A stretch of DNA of 33,999 bases. It comes from Pseudomonas sp. ACN8 (GTDB taxonomy: Bacteria > Pseudomonadota > Gammaproteobacteria > Pseudomonadales > Pseudomonadaceae). Positions 8,602 through 16,128 of the stretch are shown in pieces. Within the stretch, counting starts at the first letter, position 1. Each line of letters opens with the position of its first letter. The translations under genes and the position numbers were made by a program. Location of the stretch: positions 1-33,999 of the forward strand of contig NZ_MRCS01000062.1 in NCBI RefSeq assembly GCF_002303925.1. The letters run 5' to 3'. The notes beneath the pieces were generated by a model, which saw only the letters and a list, made by a program, of their open reading frames with translations, was not told the DNA's origin and did not search any database.

Positions 8602-9168
8602 GGGCCCGTCCTCATTTCAAATAGATAAATCGCAAGCAAAGGCCGGAATGTTAAGCGCAAGTGTTCAGCAAAAAAGTTGGGGGGCCGACCATCAGTTAAA
8701 TCAACGGGCTACTGCACTCTAGCGCCTGCACCGTAAAAACCAAGCGTGTCACAAACCTTAATTATTGAGAATTAATGAGGATTATTTGCTTGCGACGGGT
8801 GCGACTGTTGGCAATTATCCTGATCAGCCTGCTGCAACGGTTAATGCCCGGTACAGAAAAAGAGCCATTGGTTCAGCTTCAAAACCGCTTCAGGCAAGGC
8901 CTCGCAGCGGATGCCATCAACTGCAGCAGAATTCCAGCCTGTGTAAACGGGCGGAATATACGACTGCTCCTATACTACAAACCACCCCGTTACCTATTGG
9001 GTTTTTGGTAGGTACCTCGTTGAAGTTTTCTCTACTTAAAGTAAGGCGTTATGGGCTTTTAACGCTTGGATGGCTGTCCGTGGATCTTGCTTTATGGATT
9101 CACTTAGTAGGAAAGAGTTGAACTTCAACGGCCTGGCTAACCTGTGTGACACCGCAAGGAGTTTGACA
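8602..9168. other. 567-base intergenic region, no convincing gene
   Basis: This region separates the LysR gene from the export operon. Short open frames (8765-9121, 8775-9011) lack a good ribosome site, and their products resemble nothing I know. The stretch 8761-8783 (around TTGAGAATTAATGAGG) is AT-rich and loosely resembles a Fur-box core. The final part, with AAGGAG at 9156-9161, is the leader of the permease gene. Confidence 0.5.
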
Positions 9169-10326
9169 ATGTTGCGCACTAACATTTCCGCTAGAGCACT
9201 GTCCGGTGGTTTGCTTGACGTACTGATTCGCGCCGGGTTGATTACGGTGCTGGTACTGTTCTGCTTCCAGATCTTCCACCCTTTCCTCAACCTGATGCTC
9301 TGGGCAATGATTCTGGCCATCACCCTGTATCCACTGCATGGGCTTATCAAGCGCAAGCTGGTCAACAAGGACGGTCGTGCCGCCACACTGATCGTGGTGG
9401 TCGCCCTGGCTCTGCTGATGGTACCGATCTACCTGCTGGGCACCTCGATCAGTGAATCGGTCCAGGGCACCCTGGCGGTCCTCAAGTCCGATACGCTGCA
9501 GATTCCGCTCCCCAGCGAAAAAATCGCCGCCCTGCCACTCATTGGCGAGCCGATCTATGCCTACTGGATGCAGGCCGCCACTGACATGAGCAGCGTGGTG
9601 ATGAAGGTGATGCCTTACATCAAGTCCGTCGGCCTGACCTTGTTGGGCAAAATGGCCGATGTTGGCGTAGGTTTTCTGTTGTTCATCGGCGCCCTGATCA
9701 TCGCCGGCGTGTTCATGGCCTATGGCGAAAACGGCGAAAGAAGCGCCCTGGCCATCACCTCGCGTCTTTCCGGACCAGAGCGTGGCCCACGCATCACCGA
9801 GCTCTGCACCGCAACCATCCGCGCGGTCGCCCAAGGCGTGGTGGGTATTGCGTTCATTCAGATGTTGCTGGTCGGCGTGGGCTTCGTGCTCATGGGCGTG
9901 CCCGGTGCCGGCCTGCTGGCGATGGTTGCGCTGCTGATGGGAATCATGCAATTGCCAGTGCTGCTGGTGACCATCCCGGTGATCGCGTATGTCTTCGCCA
10001 CCGACGGCACCACCTTGGGCACCGTCGTGTTTGGCATCTACAGCCTGATCGCCGGGATGGCCGACAACGTCCTCAAGCCGTTGATGCTGGGTCGTGGCGT
10101 CGATGTGCCCATGCCGGTCATTCTGATTGGCGCCCTGGGCGGCATGGTTAGCGGGGGCTTCATCGGTTTGTTCATCGGGCCGGTTGCGCTGGCGGTGGGC
10201 TACCAACTGTTCTGGCAATGGGTCCAGGACCAACCGACTGTCGAGGCAATGAACGAGACGCCCGAGATCGAGGCTGTGAACGAGACACCGAAGATAGAGG
10301 CAATGAACGATCAGCGTCCTGTCTGA
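9169..10326 (+). CDS. AI-2E-family (PerM-type) membrane transporter
   Basis: A 385-residue inner-membrane protein with about eight hydrophobic segments. The AI-2E/PerM family layout is visible in the early LMLWAMILAITLYPLHG (about residues 41-57) and the late MADNVLKPLMLGRG (about residue 297), followed by a two-helix end rich in glycine. The start at 9169 is set by AAGGAG seven bases before; the frame is open for 33 more codons but lacks a ribosome site there. The C-terminal tail is unusual: residues about 358-382 hold 2.7 copies of a nine-residue repeat (EAMNETPEI). It heads a tightly packed operon with outer-membrane, adaptor and DUF2955 genes, so it may be the inner-membrane part of, or an accessory to, that exporter. 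Confidence 0.88.
   Translation: MLRTNISARALSGGLLDVLIRAGLITVLVLFCFQIFHPFLNLMLWAMILAITLYPLHGLIKRKLVNKDGRAATLIVVVALALLMVPIYLLGTSISESVQGTLAVLKSDTLQIPLPSEKIAALPLIGEPIYAYWMQAATDMSSVVMKVMPYIKSVGLTLLGKMADVGVGFLLFIGALIIAGVFMAYGENGERSALAITSRLSGPERGPRITELCTATIRAVAQGVVGIAFIQMLLVGVGFVLMGVPGAGLLAMVALLMGIMQLPVLLVTIPVIAYVFATDGTTLGTVVFGIYSLIAGMADNVLKPLMLGRGVDVPMPVILIGALGGMVSGGFIGLFIGPVALAVGYQLFWQWVQDQPTVEAMNETPEIEAVNETPKIEAMNDQRPV
10243..10314 (+). repeat. Tandem 27-bp repeat inside the permease gene
   Basis: Units at 10243-10269, 10270-10296 and a partial one at 10297-10314 begin GAGGCAATGAACGA or a close variant. They encode EAMNETPEI, EAVNETPKI and EAMNDQ. In-frame repeats of this size can gain or lose copies by slippage, changing only the length of the cytoplasmic tail. 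Confidence 0.8.
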
Positions 10327-10340
10327 GGAGTTTGCGCTTG

Positions 10341-11852
10341 ATGCCACGCCCTGCTCGCATCAGCCGGCTTCTGCTCTGTGGCACCGTCGTCCTGGGGGGC
10401 TGTGTGCAACTGGGTCCGGATTTCCAGTCGCCGGCCCAACCCTGGGTCGACCACTGGAACACCCCGGCCCTGGAAATCGCCGGCCAACAACACGCGCAAC
10501 CTGACAGCCGCCAATGGTGGCGCGTGTTCAACGACCCGGTGCTGGACCATTTGATGGCCGAAGCCGATGCCCACAACCCCGACCTGCATGTCGCTGGCCT
10601 GCGGGTCATGGAGTCCCGGGCACAATTGGGTATCGCCCTGAGTGGACGCTACCCGCAATTGCAGCAGGCCAGCGCCGACAGCCTGTACCTGAATCGTCGG
10701 CAGTCGGGCGGCGCCAACCCCCAGGACACGCATTTCTGGCAACACAGCGTCGGCTTCGATATTGGCTGGGAGCTGGATTTCTGGGGGCGTTTCAGCCGTG
10801 CCATCGAGTCGGCCGACGCGTCCTGGTTTGCCGCTCAGGCCAACTATGAAAACGCCTTGGTGCTGTTGCACGCGCAACTGGCGCAAAACTACTACGCCTT
10901 GCGCACTGCCGAGGCACGCCTGGCCATCGCCCGCAGTAACGCCAAATTGCAAAAACGCAGCTACGAGATCACCGAGCGCCTGTTCAACAGCGGAGCCGAA
11001 GCCGAGCTCGATCTGCAACAGGCCAAGACCCAGTACCTGGGCACCCTCAGTACCATCCCGGACTTCGAAAGCCAGGTGGCGAGCTTGCGCAACGCGCTAT
11101 CCACCCTGATCGGGCAGCCACCCGGCTCGATCCCTGACCTCAATCGCAACACCGGCCTGGTGCCGCTGCTCGATACTGCGGTCTTGCAGGACGTGCCGGC
11201 CAACCTGCTGGTGCGGCGCCCCGATGTGCGCGCTGCCGAGTTGCAAGTGGCAGCGCAGTCGGCGTTGATCGGTGTGGCCGAGACTGATCTGTACCCGTCC
11301 ATCAGCTTGCTGGGCAGCATCGTCTGGTCCGCCAGCTCGCTCAACGGGGCATCCAATACCCTCGACATGGTGGCCGGCCCCAGCCTGCGCTGGGACATCT
11401 TCGACCACGGCCGGATCACCAACAACGTCCGCGTGCAGGATGCGCGCTTGCAGCAATTGATCGTTATCTACCAGGACAGCGTGCGCCAGGCGGCGCGCGA
11501 GGCCGACGATGCCGCGACAGGCTTGATCAAGGCGCTGGAGCGCGACCAGATCCTCAGCGATGCATCGGTGGCCGCCGAACGATCGGTGACCCTGGCCAAC
11601 GCCCAATACCGCGAAGGCTATTCGGATTTCCAGCGCGTGCTGGATGCCCAGCGTGCCCTGTTTGCCCAACAGGATATCTACCTGGTCAACCGTGGCACCG
11701 CCGTCAATAGCCTGATCGCTCTGTACAAGGCTTTGGGCGGAGGCTGGTACAGCGATCAGCCGATGGTCGACCCGGCCACCCGCAAACAAATGCAAGAACG
11801 GACCGATTGGGGCGATCTGCTCGACGAACCGAAGGAAAGTGCCCATGACTGA
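10341..11852 (+). CDS. Outer-membrane efflux lipoprotein, NodT/OprM type
   Basis: A 503-residue lipoprotein: the signal MPRPARISRLLLCGTVVLGGC ends in a clear lipobox, with the lipidated Cys at residue 21. Two homologous helical/beta-barrel halves follow, with the second-half landmark LLVRRPDVRAAELQ near residue 290 that is characteristic of the NodT family. The product forms a trimeric channel through the outer membrane. GAGGAG lies ten bases before the ATG; an in-frame TTG three bases earlier would have better spacing. The start is 14 bases after the permease stop, and the gene overlaps the adaptor gene by eight bases. Confidence 0.94.
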   Translation: MPRPARISRLLLCGTVVLGGCVQLGPDFQSPAQPWVDHWNTPALEIAGQQHAQPDSRQWWRVFNDPVLDHLMAEADAHNPDLHVAGLRVMESRAQLGIALSGRYPQLQQASADSLYLNRRQSGGANPQDTHFWQHSVGFDIGWELDFWGRFSRAIESADASWFAAQANYENALVLLHAQLAQNYYALRTAEARLAIARSNAKLQKRSYEITERLFNSGAEAELDLQQAKTQYLGTLSTIPDFESQVASLRNALSTLIGQPPGSIPDLNRNTGLVPLLDTAVLQDVPANLLVRRPDVRAAELQVAAQSALIGVAETDLYPSISLLGSIVWSASSLNGASNTLDMVAGPSLRWDIFDHGRITNNVRVQDARLQQLIVIYQDSVRQAAREADDAATGLIKALERDQILSDASVAAERSVTLANAQYREGYSDFQRVLDAQRALFAQQDIYLVNRGTAVNSLIALYKALGGGWYSDQPMVDPATRKQMQERTDWGDLLDEPKESAHD

Positions 11853-12963
11853 CAGCCAACAACCGGTCGACGAGAAAGCCCCGGCACCCGCCGCCGACCC
11901 TGCGAAAAAAGCGATCAATTGGGTGGTGCTGCTGATCATCCTGAGTCTGGTCTGGTACCTGATGGCCGACCGTTACACCCCCTACACGCAACAGGCACGG
12001 GTGCAGGCTTTCATTGTGCCGGTGGCCGCCGAGGTTTCCGGCCGGGTGACCAAGGTGCATGTACGCAACAACCAGGACGTCAAGGCCGGCGAATTGCTGT
12101 TTGAAGTCAACCCGGAGCAGTACCAGATCGCCGTCGATCGCGCCCGCGCCGACCTTGAGTCGACCCGTCGCCAGGTGGGCGCCAACACTGCCGGCGTCGA
12201 CTCCAAGCAAGCGTCCCTGCGTGCATCCCAGGCCAATGAGCTCAAGGCACGCCAGGACATCCAGCGGCTTGAGCGTCTGTACAGCGAAGACCCGGGCACC
12301 ATCTCGCTGCGCCGCCTGGAGATATCCCGCGCCACCCTGTCAGAATCCATCAGCCAGGTCGCCGCGGCCAAGGCCGAAGTGCAACGTGCGCGCGAACAAC
12401 AGGGCGGTAACGAAGACGAAAACGCCCAGTTGCTCAGCGCCGCCAGCAACCTTGAAAAAGCCGAGCTGGACTTGAGCAACACGAAAGTCCACGCGCGCTC
12501 GGCCGGCCTGATCACCGATTTGCGCACCGATGTCGGTCAGTTCGCCGCCGCCGGTGCTCCGGTGATGACCCTGATCGCCATCCACGATGTGTGGATAAGC
12601 GCCGACATGACCGAAAACAATCTGGGCAGTGTCCAGCCCGGGACGCCGGTGTCCATCATACTCGACGCCCACCCGGGCAGAATTTTCAAAGGCCATGTGC
12701 GCAGCGTCGGCTATGGCGTCGATATCGGCCAGACCACCCAGCCAGGCAGCTTGCCGACAGTGGAGAACAGCCGTGATTGGCTACGCCCTGCCCAACGCTT
12801 TCCGGTCATCATCGAGTTCGAGCCCGGTGAGTTGACCGGCCCGCAAGGCATCCGGTCCGGCGGGCAGGCCGAAGTCATGGCGTTCCCGAGTGAAAGTAAC
12901 CCGCTGAATATCCTGGGTCGCCTGTTCTTGCGCGTGATGAGCTGGATGTCCTATGCGTATTGA
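11845..12963 (+). CDS. HlyD/EmrA-type periplasmic adaptor (membrane fusion) protein
   Basis: A 372-residue protein with a short cytoplasmic N-terminus, one membrane helix at about residues 26-44 (NWVVLLIILSLVWYLMADRY), a lipoyl-like barrel-sandwich half (VPVAAEVSGRVTKVHV), a long coiled coil at about residues 95-210, and the second half-motif SAGLITDLRTDVGQFAAAGAPVM. ATG at 11845 is preferred to the in-frame GTG two codons earlier because GAAGGA is then eight bases away. It would link the inner-membrane pump to the outer-membrane channel encoded just upstream. The layout resembles AaeA/EmrA adaptors that pair with small or aromatic-acid exporters. Confidence 0.93.
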   Translation: MTDSQQPVDEKAPAPAADPAKKAINWVVLLIILSLVWYLMADRYTPYTQQARVQAFIVPVAAEVSGRVTKVHVRNNQDVKAGELLFEVNPEQYQIAVDRARADLESTRRQVGANTAGVDSKQASLRASQANELKARQDIQRLERLYSEDPGTISLRRLEISRATLSESISQVAAAKAEVQRAREQQGGNEDENAQLLSAASNLEKAELDLSNTKVHARSAGLITDLRTDVGQFAAAGAPVMTLIAIHDVWISADMTENNLGSVQPGTPVSIILDAHPGRIFKGHVRSVGYGVDIGQTTQPGSLPTVENSRDWLRPAQRFPVIIEFEPGELTGPQGIRSGGQAEVMAFPSESNPLNILGRLFLRVMSWMSYAY

Positions 12964-13978
12964 GCGCCCGGCCCGGGTTCAGCGCGCCCTGCGTCTGAGC
13001 TTCGGTACGGCGCTGTGCCTGGCGGCGAGCTTCGGCCTGGCCTTGCCCATCCCGTTCCTCTCGCCGATGCTGGCGCTGATGATGCTGGCGGCGATGAACC
13101 GACCGTTGCCGTTCAAGGCCAGCCTGGGCCTGATCCTGATCCTTATGCTGACCACCGGCACCGGCCTGCTGCTGATTCCCCTGCTGCGTTACTACCCGTT
13201 CAGTGGCGTGCTGCTGGTCGGATTGTGCCTGTTCATGGCTTTCGGTTATGGCCTGCGCGGCGGCAACCCGCTGGTGGCGACCTTCCTGGTGGTGGGCCTG
13301 ACCTTGATCAGCTCAGCCGGAACCGCTGAATTCGCCCTGGCGCTTGAGGTGATCGTGGCCCTGGTCAAGGGCCTGTTCCTGGCCGTCACCGCGCTGACCA
13401 TCAGCCATTGGCTGTTTCCCGACCCCGCCAGCGTCCCCGCAGCCAAACCCGGTCCGAGCCTTACGCCAACCGAAAGCGGCTGGCTGGCGCTACGGGCCAC
13501 GCTGGTGGTGCTGCCGACTTTCCTGCTGGCCATGATCGACCCGGCCAGCTACCTGCCGATCATCATGAAAGCCGTCAGCCTCGGCCAACAAAGCTGCGCG
13601 ACCAGCGCCCGCACCGCCGGCCAGGAATTGCTCGGCTCGACCCTGCTCGGTGGCCTGATGGCAATTCTTTTCTGGTGCGCGCTAAGCCTGTTCGTCAACT
13701 TGTGGATGTTTTTTCTGTGGATGTTGCTATTCGGATTGCTGGCGGCCAGAAAGCTATACGGCCTGGCGCAAACCCGACAACCACCAAGCTTCTGGCTCAA
13801 CAGCCTGGCAACCCTGATCATTCTGCTCGGCCAATCGGTACAGGACAGTGCCGCGGGCAAGGATGTCTACACCGCCTTCGCCATCCGAATGGGCTTGTTC
13901 ATCCTGGTGACTTTGTATGCCTGTGTGATGGTCCATTTGCTGGACACGCGGCGACGGCGGCGAATTACGACCGCCTAG
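12953..13978 (+). CDS. DUF2955 inner-membrane protein (FUSC-like)
   Basis: A 341-residue very hydrophobic protein with two sets of membrane helices (about residues 12-150 and 180-330) joined by a proline-rich linker, as in DUF2955/FUSC-like proteins related to half of AaeB. It starts 11 bases before the adaptor stop codon, so translation is coupled. Together with the adaptor and outer-membrane lipoprotein it would make an AaeAB-like tripartite exporter. Whether this protein or the AI-2E-family protein at the head of the operon is the pump is not decided by the sequence. The gene is followed at once by a terminator. Confidence 0.88.
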   Translation: MRIERPARVQRALRLSFGTALCLAASFGLALPIPFLSPMLALMMLAAMNRPLPFKASLGLILILMLTTGTGLLLIPLLRYYPFSGVLLVGLCLFMAFGYGLRGGNPLVATFLVVGLTLISSAGTAEFALALEVIVALVKGLFLAVTALTISHWLFPDPASVPAAKPGPSLTPTESGWLALRATLVVLPTFLLAMIDPASYLPIIMKAVSLGQQSCATSARTAGQELLGSTLLGGLMAILFWCALSLFVNLWMFFLWMLLFGLLAARKLYGLAQTRQPPSFWLNSLATLIILLGQSVQDSAAGKDVYTAFAIRMGLFILVTLYACVMVHLLDTRRRRRITTA

Positions 13979-13986
13979 AAGCAAAA

Positions 13987-14023
13987 AGCAAAACGCCCGA
14001 TGCATGGCTTCGGGCGTTTTGCT
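13987..14023. terminator. Bidirectional terminator between export operon and aquaporin gene
   Basis: AGCAAAACGCCCGA (13987-14000) pairs with TCGGGCGTTTTGCT (14010-14023) around a nine-base loop. The A-rich and T-rich sides let it work for both the plus-strand export operon and the minus-strand aquaporin gene that converge here. Confidence 0.85.
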
Positions 14024-14049
14024 TTGGCTCAGCGGCAAGCCTTTGTCTT

Positions 14050-14748
14050 TCAGGATGAATGAGTGCTCTTTTCAGGCATGCCCCGCGCAACCAACGCCCC
14101 AAGCACAGCCCCCACGATCGGTGCCAACCAGAACAGCCACAGCTGGGATAGATATTGACTGCCGGCAAACAGGGCCGGACCGGTGCTGCGAGCCGGGTTG
14201 ACCGAGGTGTTGGTCACAGGAATAAGCACCAGGTGGATGAGGGTTAGCGTCAAACCAATCGCGATAGGAGCGAACCCGGCAGCTGCACCGGGCGCAGTGA
14301 CACGCATGATGATGAAGACGAAGAAAAAGGTTGCGATGACTTCTGCTACCAACGCAGCCAGCAGGCTGTACTGCCCAGGGCTTAATTGCTCATAGCCGTT
14401 CGCTGCAAAACCACCCACTTCGAATCCTGGCTTACCACTTGCGATCAGATAGAGTGCCGCCGCTGCAACAATCGCACCCGCTACTTGTGCCACGATATAG
14501 GGAATGACATCCCCCACCGCCACTCGACGACCAACCCACAATCCCAGGGTAACCGCCGGGTTGAAGTGGCCACCGGATATACCGCCAACCGCATAGGCCA
14601 TGGTTAATACCGTCAGGCCAAATGCCAGCGACACGCCGAGAAAACCGATACCCAACTCAGGATAGGCGGCAGCCAGAATCGCACTTCCACAACCACCGAA
14701 CGTAAGCCAGAACGTCCCCAAAAATTCTGCTGCAATTCTCTTTTGCAC
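14050..14748 (-). CDS. aqpZ: Aquaporin Z
   Basis: A 232-residue water channel. The start is the GTG at 14748, with GGAG six bases upstream; this gives the family's usual length, while the longer frame adds 23 unrelated residues. Both NPA boxes are present (SGGHFNPAVT, residues 63-65, and NTSVNPARS, residues 184-186). The selectivity filter fits a water-specific channel: Phe43, His172, Thr181 and Arg187, matching Phe43, His174, Thr183 and Arg189 of the E. coli protein. It is monocistronic, converging with the export operon. Confidence 0.96.
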   Translation of the reverse strand: MQKRIAAEFLGTFWLTFGGCGSAILAAAYPELGIGFLGVSLAFGLTVLTMAYAVGGISGGHFNPAVTLGLWVGRRVAVGDVIPYIVAQVAGAIVAAAALYLIASGKPGFEVGGFAANGYEQLSPGQYSLLAALVAEVIATFFFVFIIMRVTAPGAAAGFAPIAIGLTLTLIHLVLIPVTNTSVNPARSTGPALFAGSQYLSQLWLFWLAPIVGAVLGALVARGMPEKSTHSS

Positions 14749-15145
14749 GATGCACTCCAACTTAAGTCTTAATGCCGCACCCAATGATGTTTTACAAAAA
14801 ATCAGGCGCCGCAGCATCCCCCCACCCGATTAGATGAGAGACCCCACAGAACGCTATCAATAAAGGTCGAGCCAACCGTATGAGACTTGTCTTGTTTCAT
14901 ATTGAAACAAGACACCCGGTAACAAAGTCGGGGGCCAGACTGACTTGAAGTTTTTACATGCGGAAATAGAGAAAGCTTGAGCCCAGCCAATTGGATGCCC
15001 GGCACAGGACTGATGATCTGTGGGAACAGCCGATAGGAGAGCCAGCGGTATATGAAAATCGGCTACTATTTCTGATCCCCGCGATCCGGCACCCGCCTCA
15101 GTTGCCGGACCATCTTCCAGGGGCTTCAGATTCGGAGTCCATCAG
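14749..15145. other. 397-base divergent intergenic region
   Basis: This region lies between the aquaporin gene and the LysR gene transcribed the other way and must hold both promoters. It contains the perfect palindrome at 14889-14913 and a smaller inverted repeat, TCCGGCA/TGCCGGA (15085-15109), in the LysR leader. The open frames it contains look non-coding. Confidence 0.6.
14889..14913. promoter_or_regulatory. Perfect 11-bp-arm palindrome, candidate operator
   Basis: GTCTTGTTTCA and TGAAACAAGAC are exact inverted repeats separated by TAT. It is too symmetric and too short-spaced for a terminator and has no T-run, which suggests a dimeric regulator site. It lies 140 bases upstream of the aquaporin start and about 230 bases upstream of the LysR start. 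The core TGTTTCA-N3-TGAAACA resembles sites of some dimeric activators, but I cannot name the protein. Confidence 0.6.
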
Positions 15146-16021
15146 ATGCGTCAACTGCCCTCACTGAACATGCTGCGAATATTTGAGGAGGTCGCGCGGC
15201 ACCGCAGTTTCAGCCAGGCCGCGCTGGGTTTGAACGTGACTCAAGGCGCCGTCAGCCGCCAGATCAAGCAGCTAGAGGATTATCTCGGCGTCGCTCTCTT
15301 CTTACGCACCCCAAAAGGGCTGGCACTGACCGAAGCCGGTAACTCCCTGTCCCCGCAACTGGCTCAAGCTTTCGATCATATTGAACAAGCCCTGCAGGCC
15401 GTGCACGTGCCCAACCTGCGCCAACGCCTGCGCATTCTCGCACCGCCGACTTGGGCCACGCGCTGGCTGTCGGCGCACCTGAGGGCATTCTGCCGGTACT
15501 ACCCGGACATCAACTTGAGTGTGACTAATCAGAGCGGTCACGACAGCCTTGCCGAAATCGACTGCCGCATCCGCTTCGGCCTGGCGCCCGACAGCCATTG
15601 CGCCAGTCAGCTGTTGGTGATGGAGCGGCACATCGCCGTGTCCAGCCCGGAGTTGTTCGCCGACGGTCAGCCTCCGGACCTCAAGCAGTTTCCACTGCTG
15701 CACATTCTGCACGAAGGCAAACGCTTGAAGGTCTGGGAAAACTGGCTGGCGGCCATGAACCGGGAGGATGTCGATGCGGGGCAAGGGCTGGAGTTCAGTA
15801 CGCTGGACCAGGTGATTCACACAGCACTGGCCGGTGGCGGGCTGGCGGTGATCGACAGGCAGATGATTGAACGTGAATTGGCCAACGGTAGCCTGTTGCC
15901 GATCAGCCCGGTGGAGGTCATCGGGCCATATGGGTATTGGCTGGATGTGGCGAACGATAAGCAGGGATTGTCGAAGGTGGACTTGTTTACGCAGTGGTTG
16001 CGGGGGGTGAGTAGATCTTGA
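15146..16021 (+). CDS. LysR-family regulator, GcvA-like
   Basis: A 291-residue protein opening MRQLPSLNMLRIFEEVARHR, then SFSQAALGLNVTQGAVSRQI, the GcvA-type LysR DNA-binding domain (about residues 5-65). The effector domain contains LRILAPPTWATRWLSAHL near residue 95 and IDCRIRFG near residue 135, both typical of this subgroup. The ATG follows a GGAG at short distance (TTCGGAGTCCATCAG). It converges with the MFS-ALDH-AKR-Fae operon and is its most likely local regulator, although position alone does not prove this. Confidence 0.92.
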   Translation: MRQLPSLNMLRIFEEVARHRSFSQAALGLNVTQGAVSRQIKQLEDYLGVALFLRTPKGLALTEAGNSLSPQLAQAFDHIEQALQAVHVPNLRQRLRILAPPTWATRWLSAHLRAFCRYYPDINLSVTNQSGHDSLAEIDCRIRFGLAPDSHCASQLLVMERHIAVSSPELFADGQPPDLKQFPLLHILHEGKRLKVWENWLAAMNREDVDAGQGLEFSTLDQVIHTALAGGGLAVIDRQMIERELANGSLLPISPVEVIGPYGYWLDVANDKQGLSKVDLFTQWLRGVSRS

Positions 16022-16047
16022 GATTCCTGGTGAATGTGTAGACGTCA

Positions 16048-16110
16048 TCATCGCGGGCAAACCCGCTCCTACACGGTCCCTGTCTGTAGGAGCGGGCTTG
16101 CCCGCGATGA
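16048..16110. repeat. REPIN-like element (paired REP palindromes)
   Basis: TCATCGCGGGCAAACCCGCT and its inverted partner AGCGGGCTTGCCCGCGATGA lie on each side of a short loop, with CCTACA/TGTAGG continuing the stem. The arms differ at one base. This GCGGGC-type palindrome is a second REP sequence class, different from the one at 98-188. It sits between two convergent genes, where it may also help end transcription. Confidence 0.85.
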
Positions 16111-16128
16111 ATCGGAACGAGTTCCTGC

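Noticed and set aside
8765..9121. Possible small genes in the 8602-9168 spacer
   Set aside because: No ribosome site, no recognisable domain, and the two frames overlap in different phases.
9100..10347. 415-codon minus-strand open frame opposite the permease gene
   Set aside because: The product is rich in His, Gln and Asp, as expected from the antisense of a hydrophobic membrane protein; the plus-strand frame has clear AI-2E family features.
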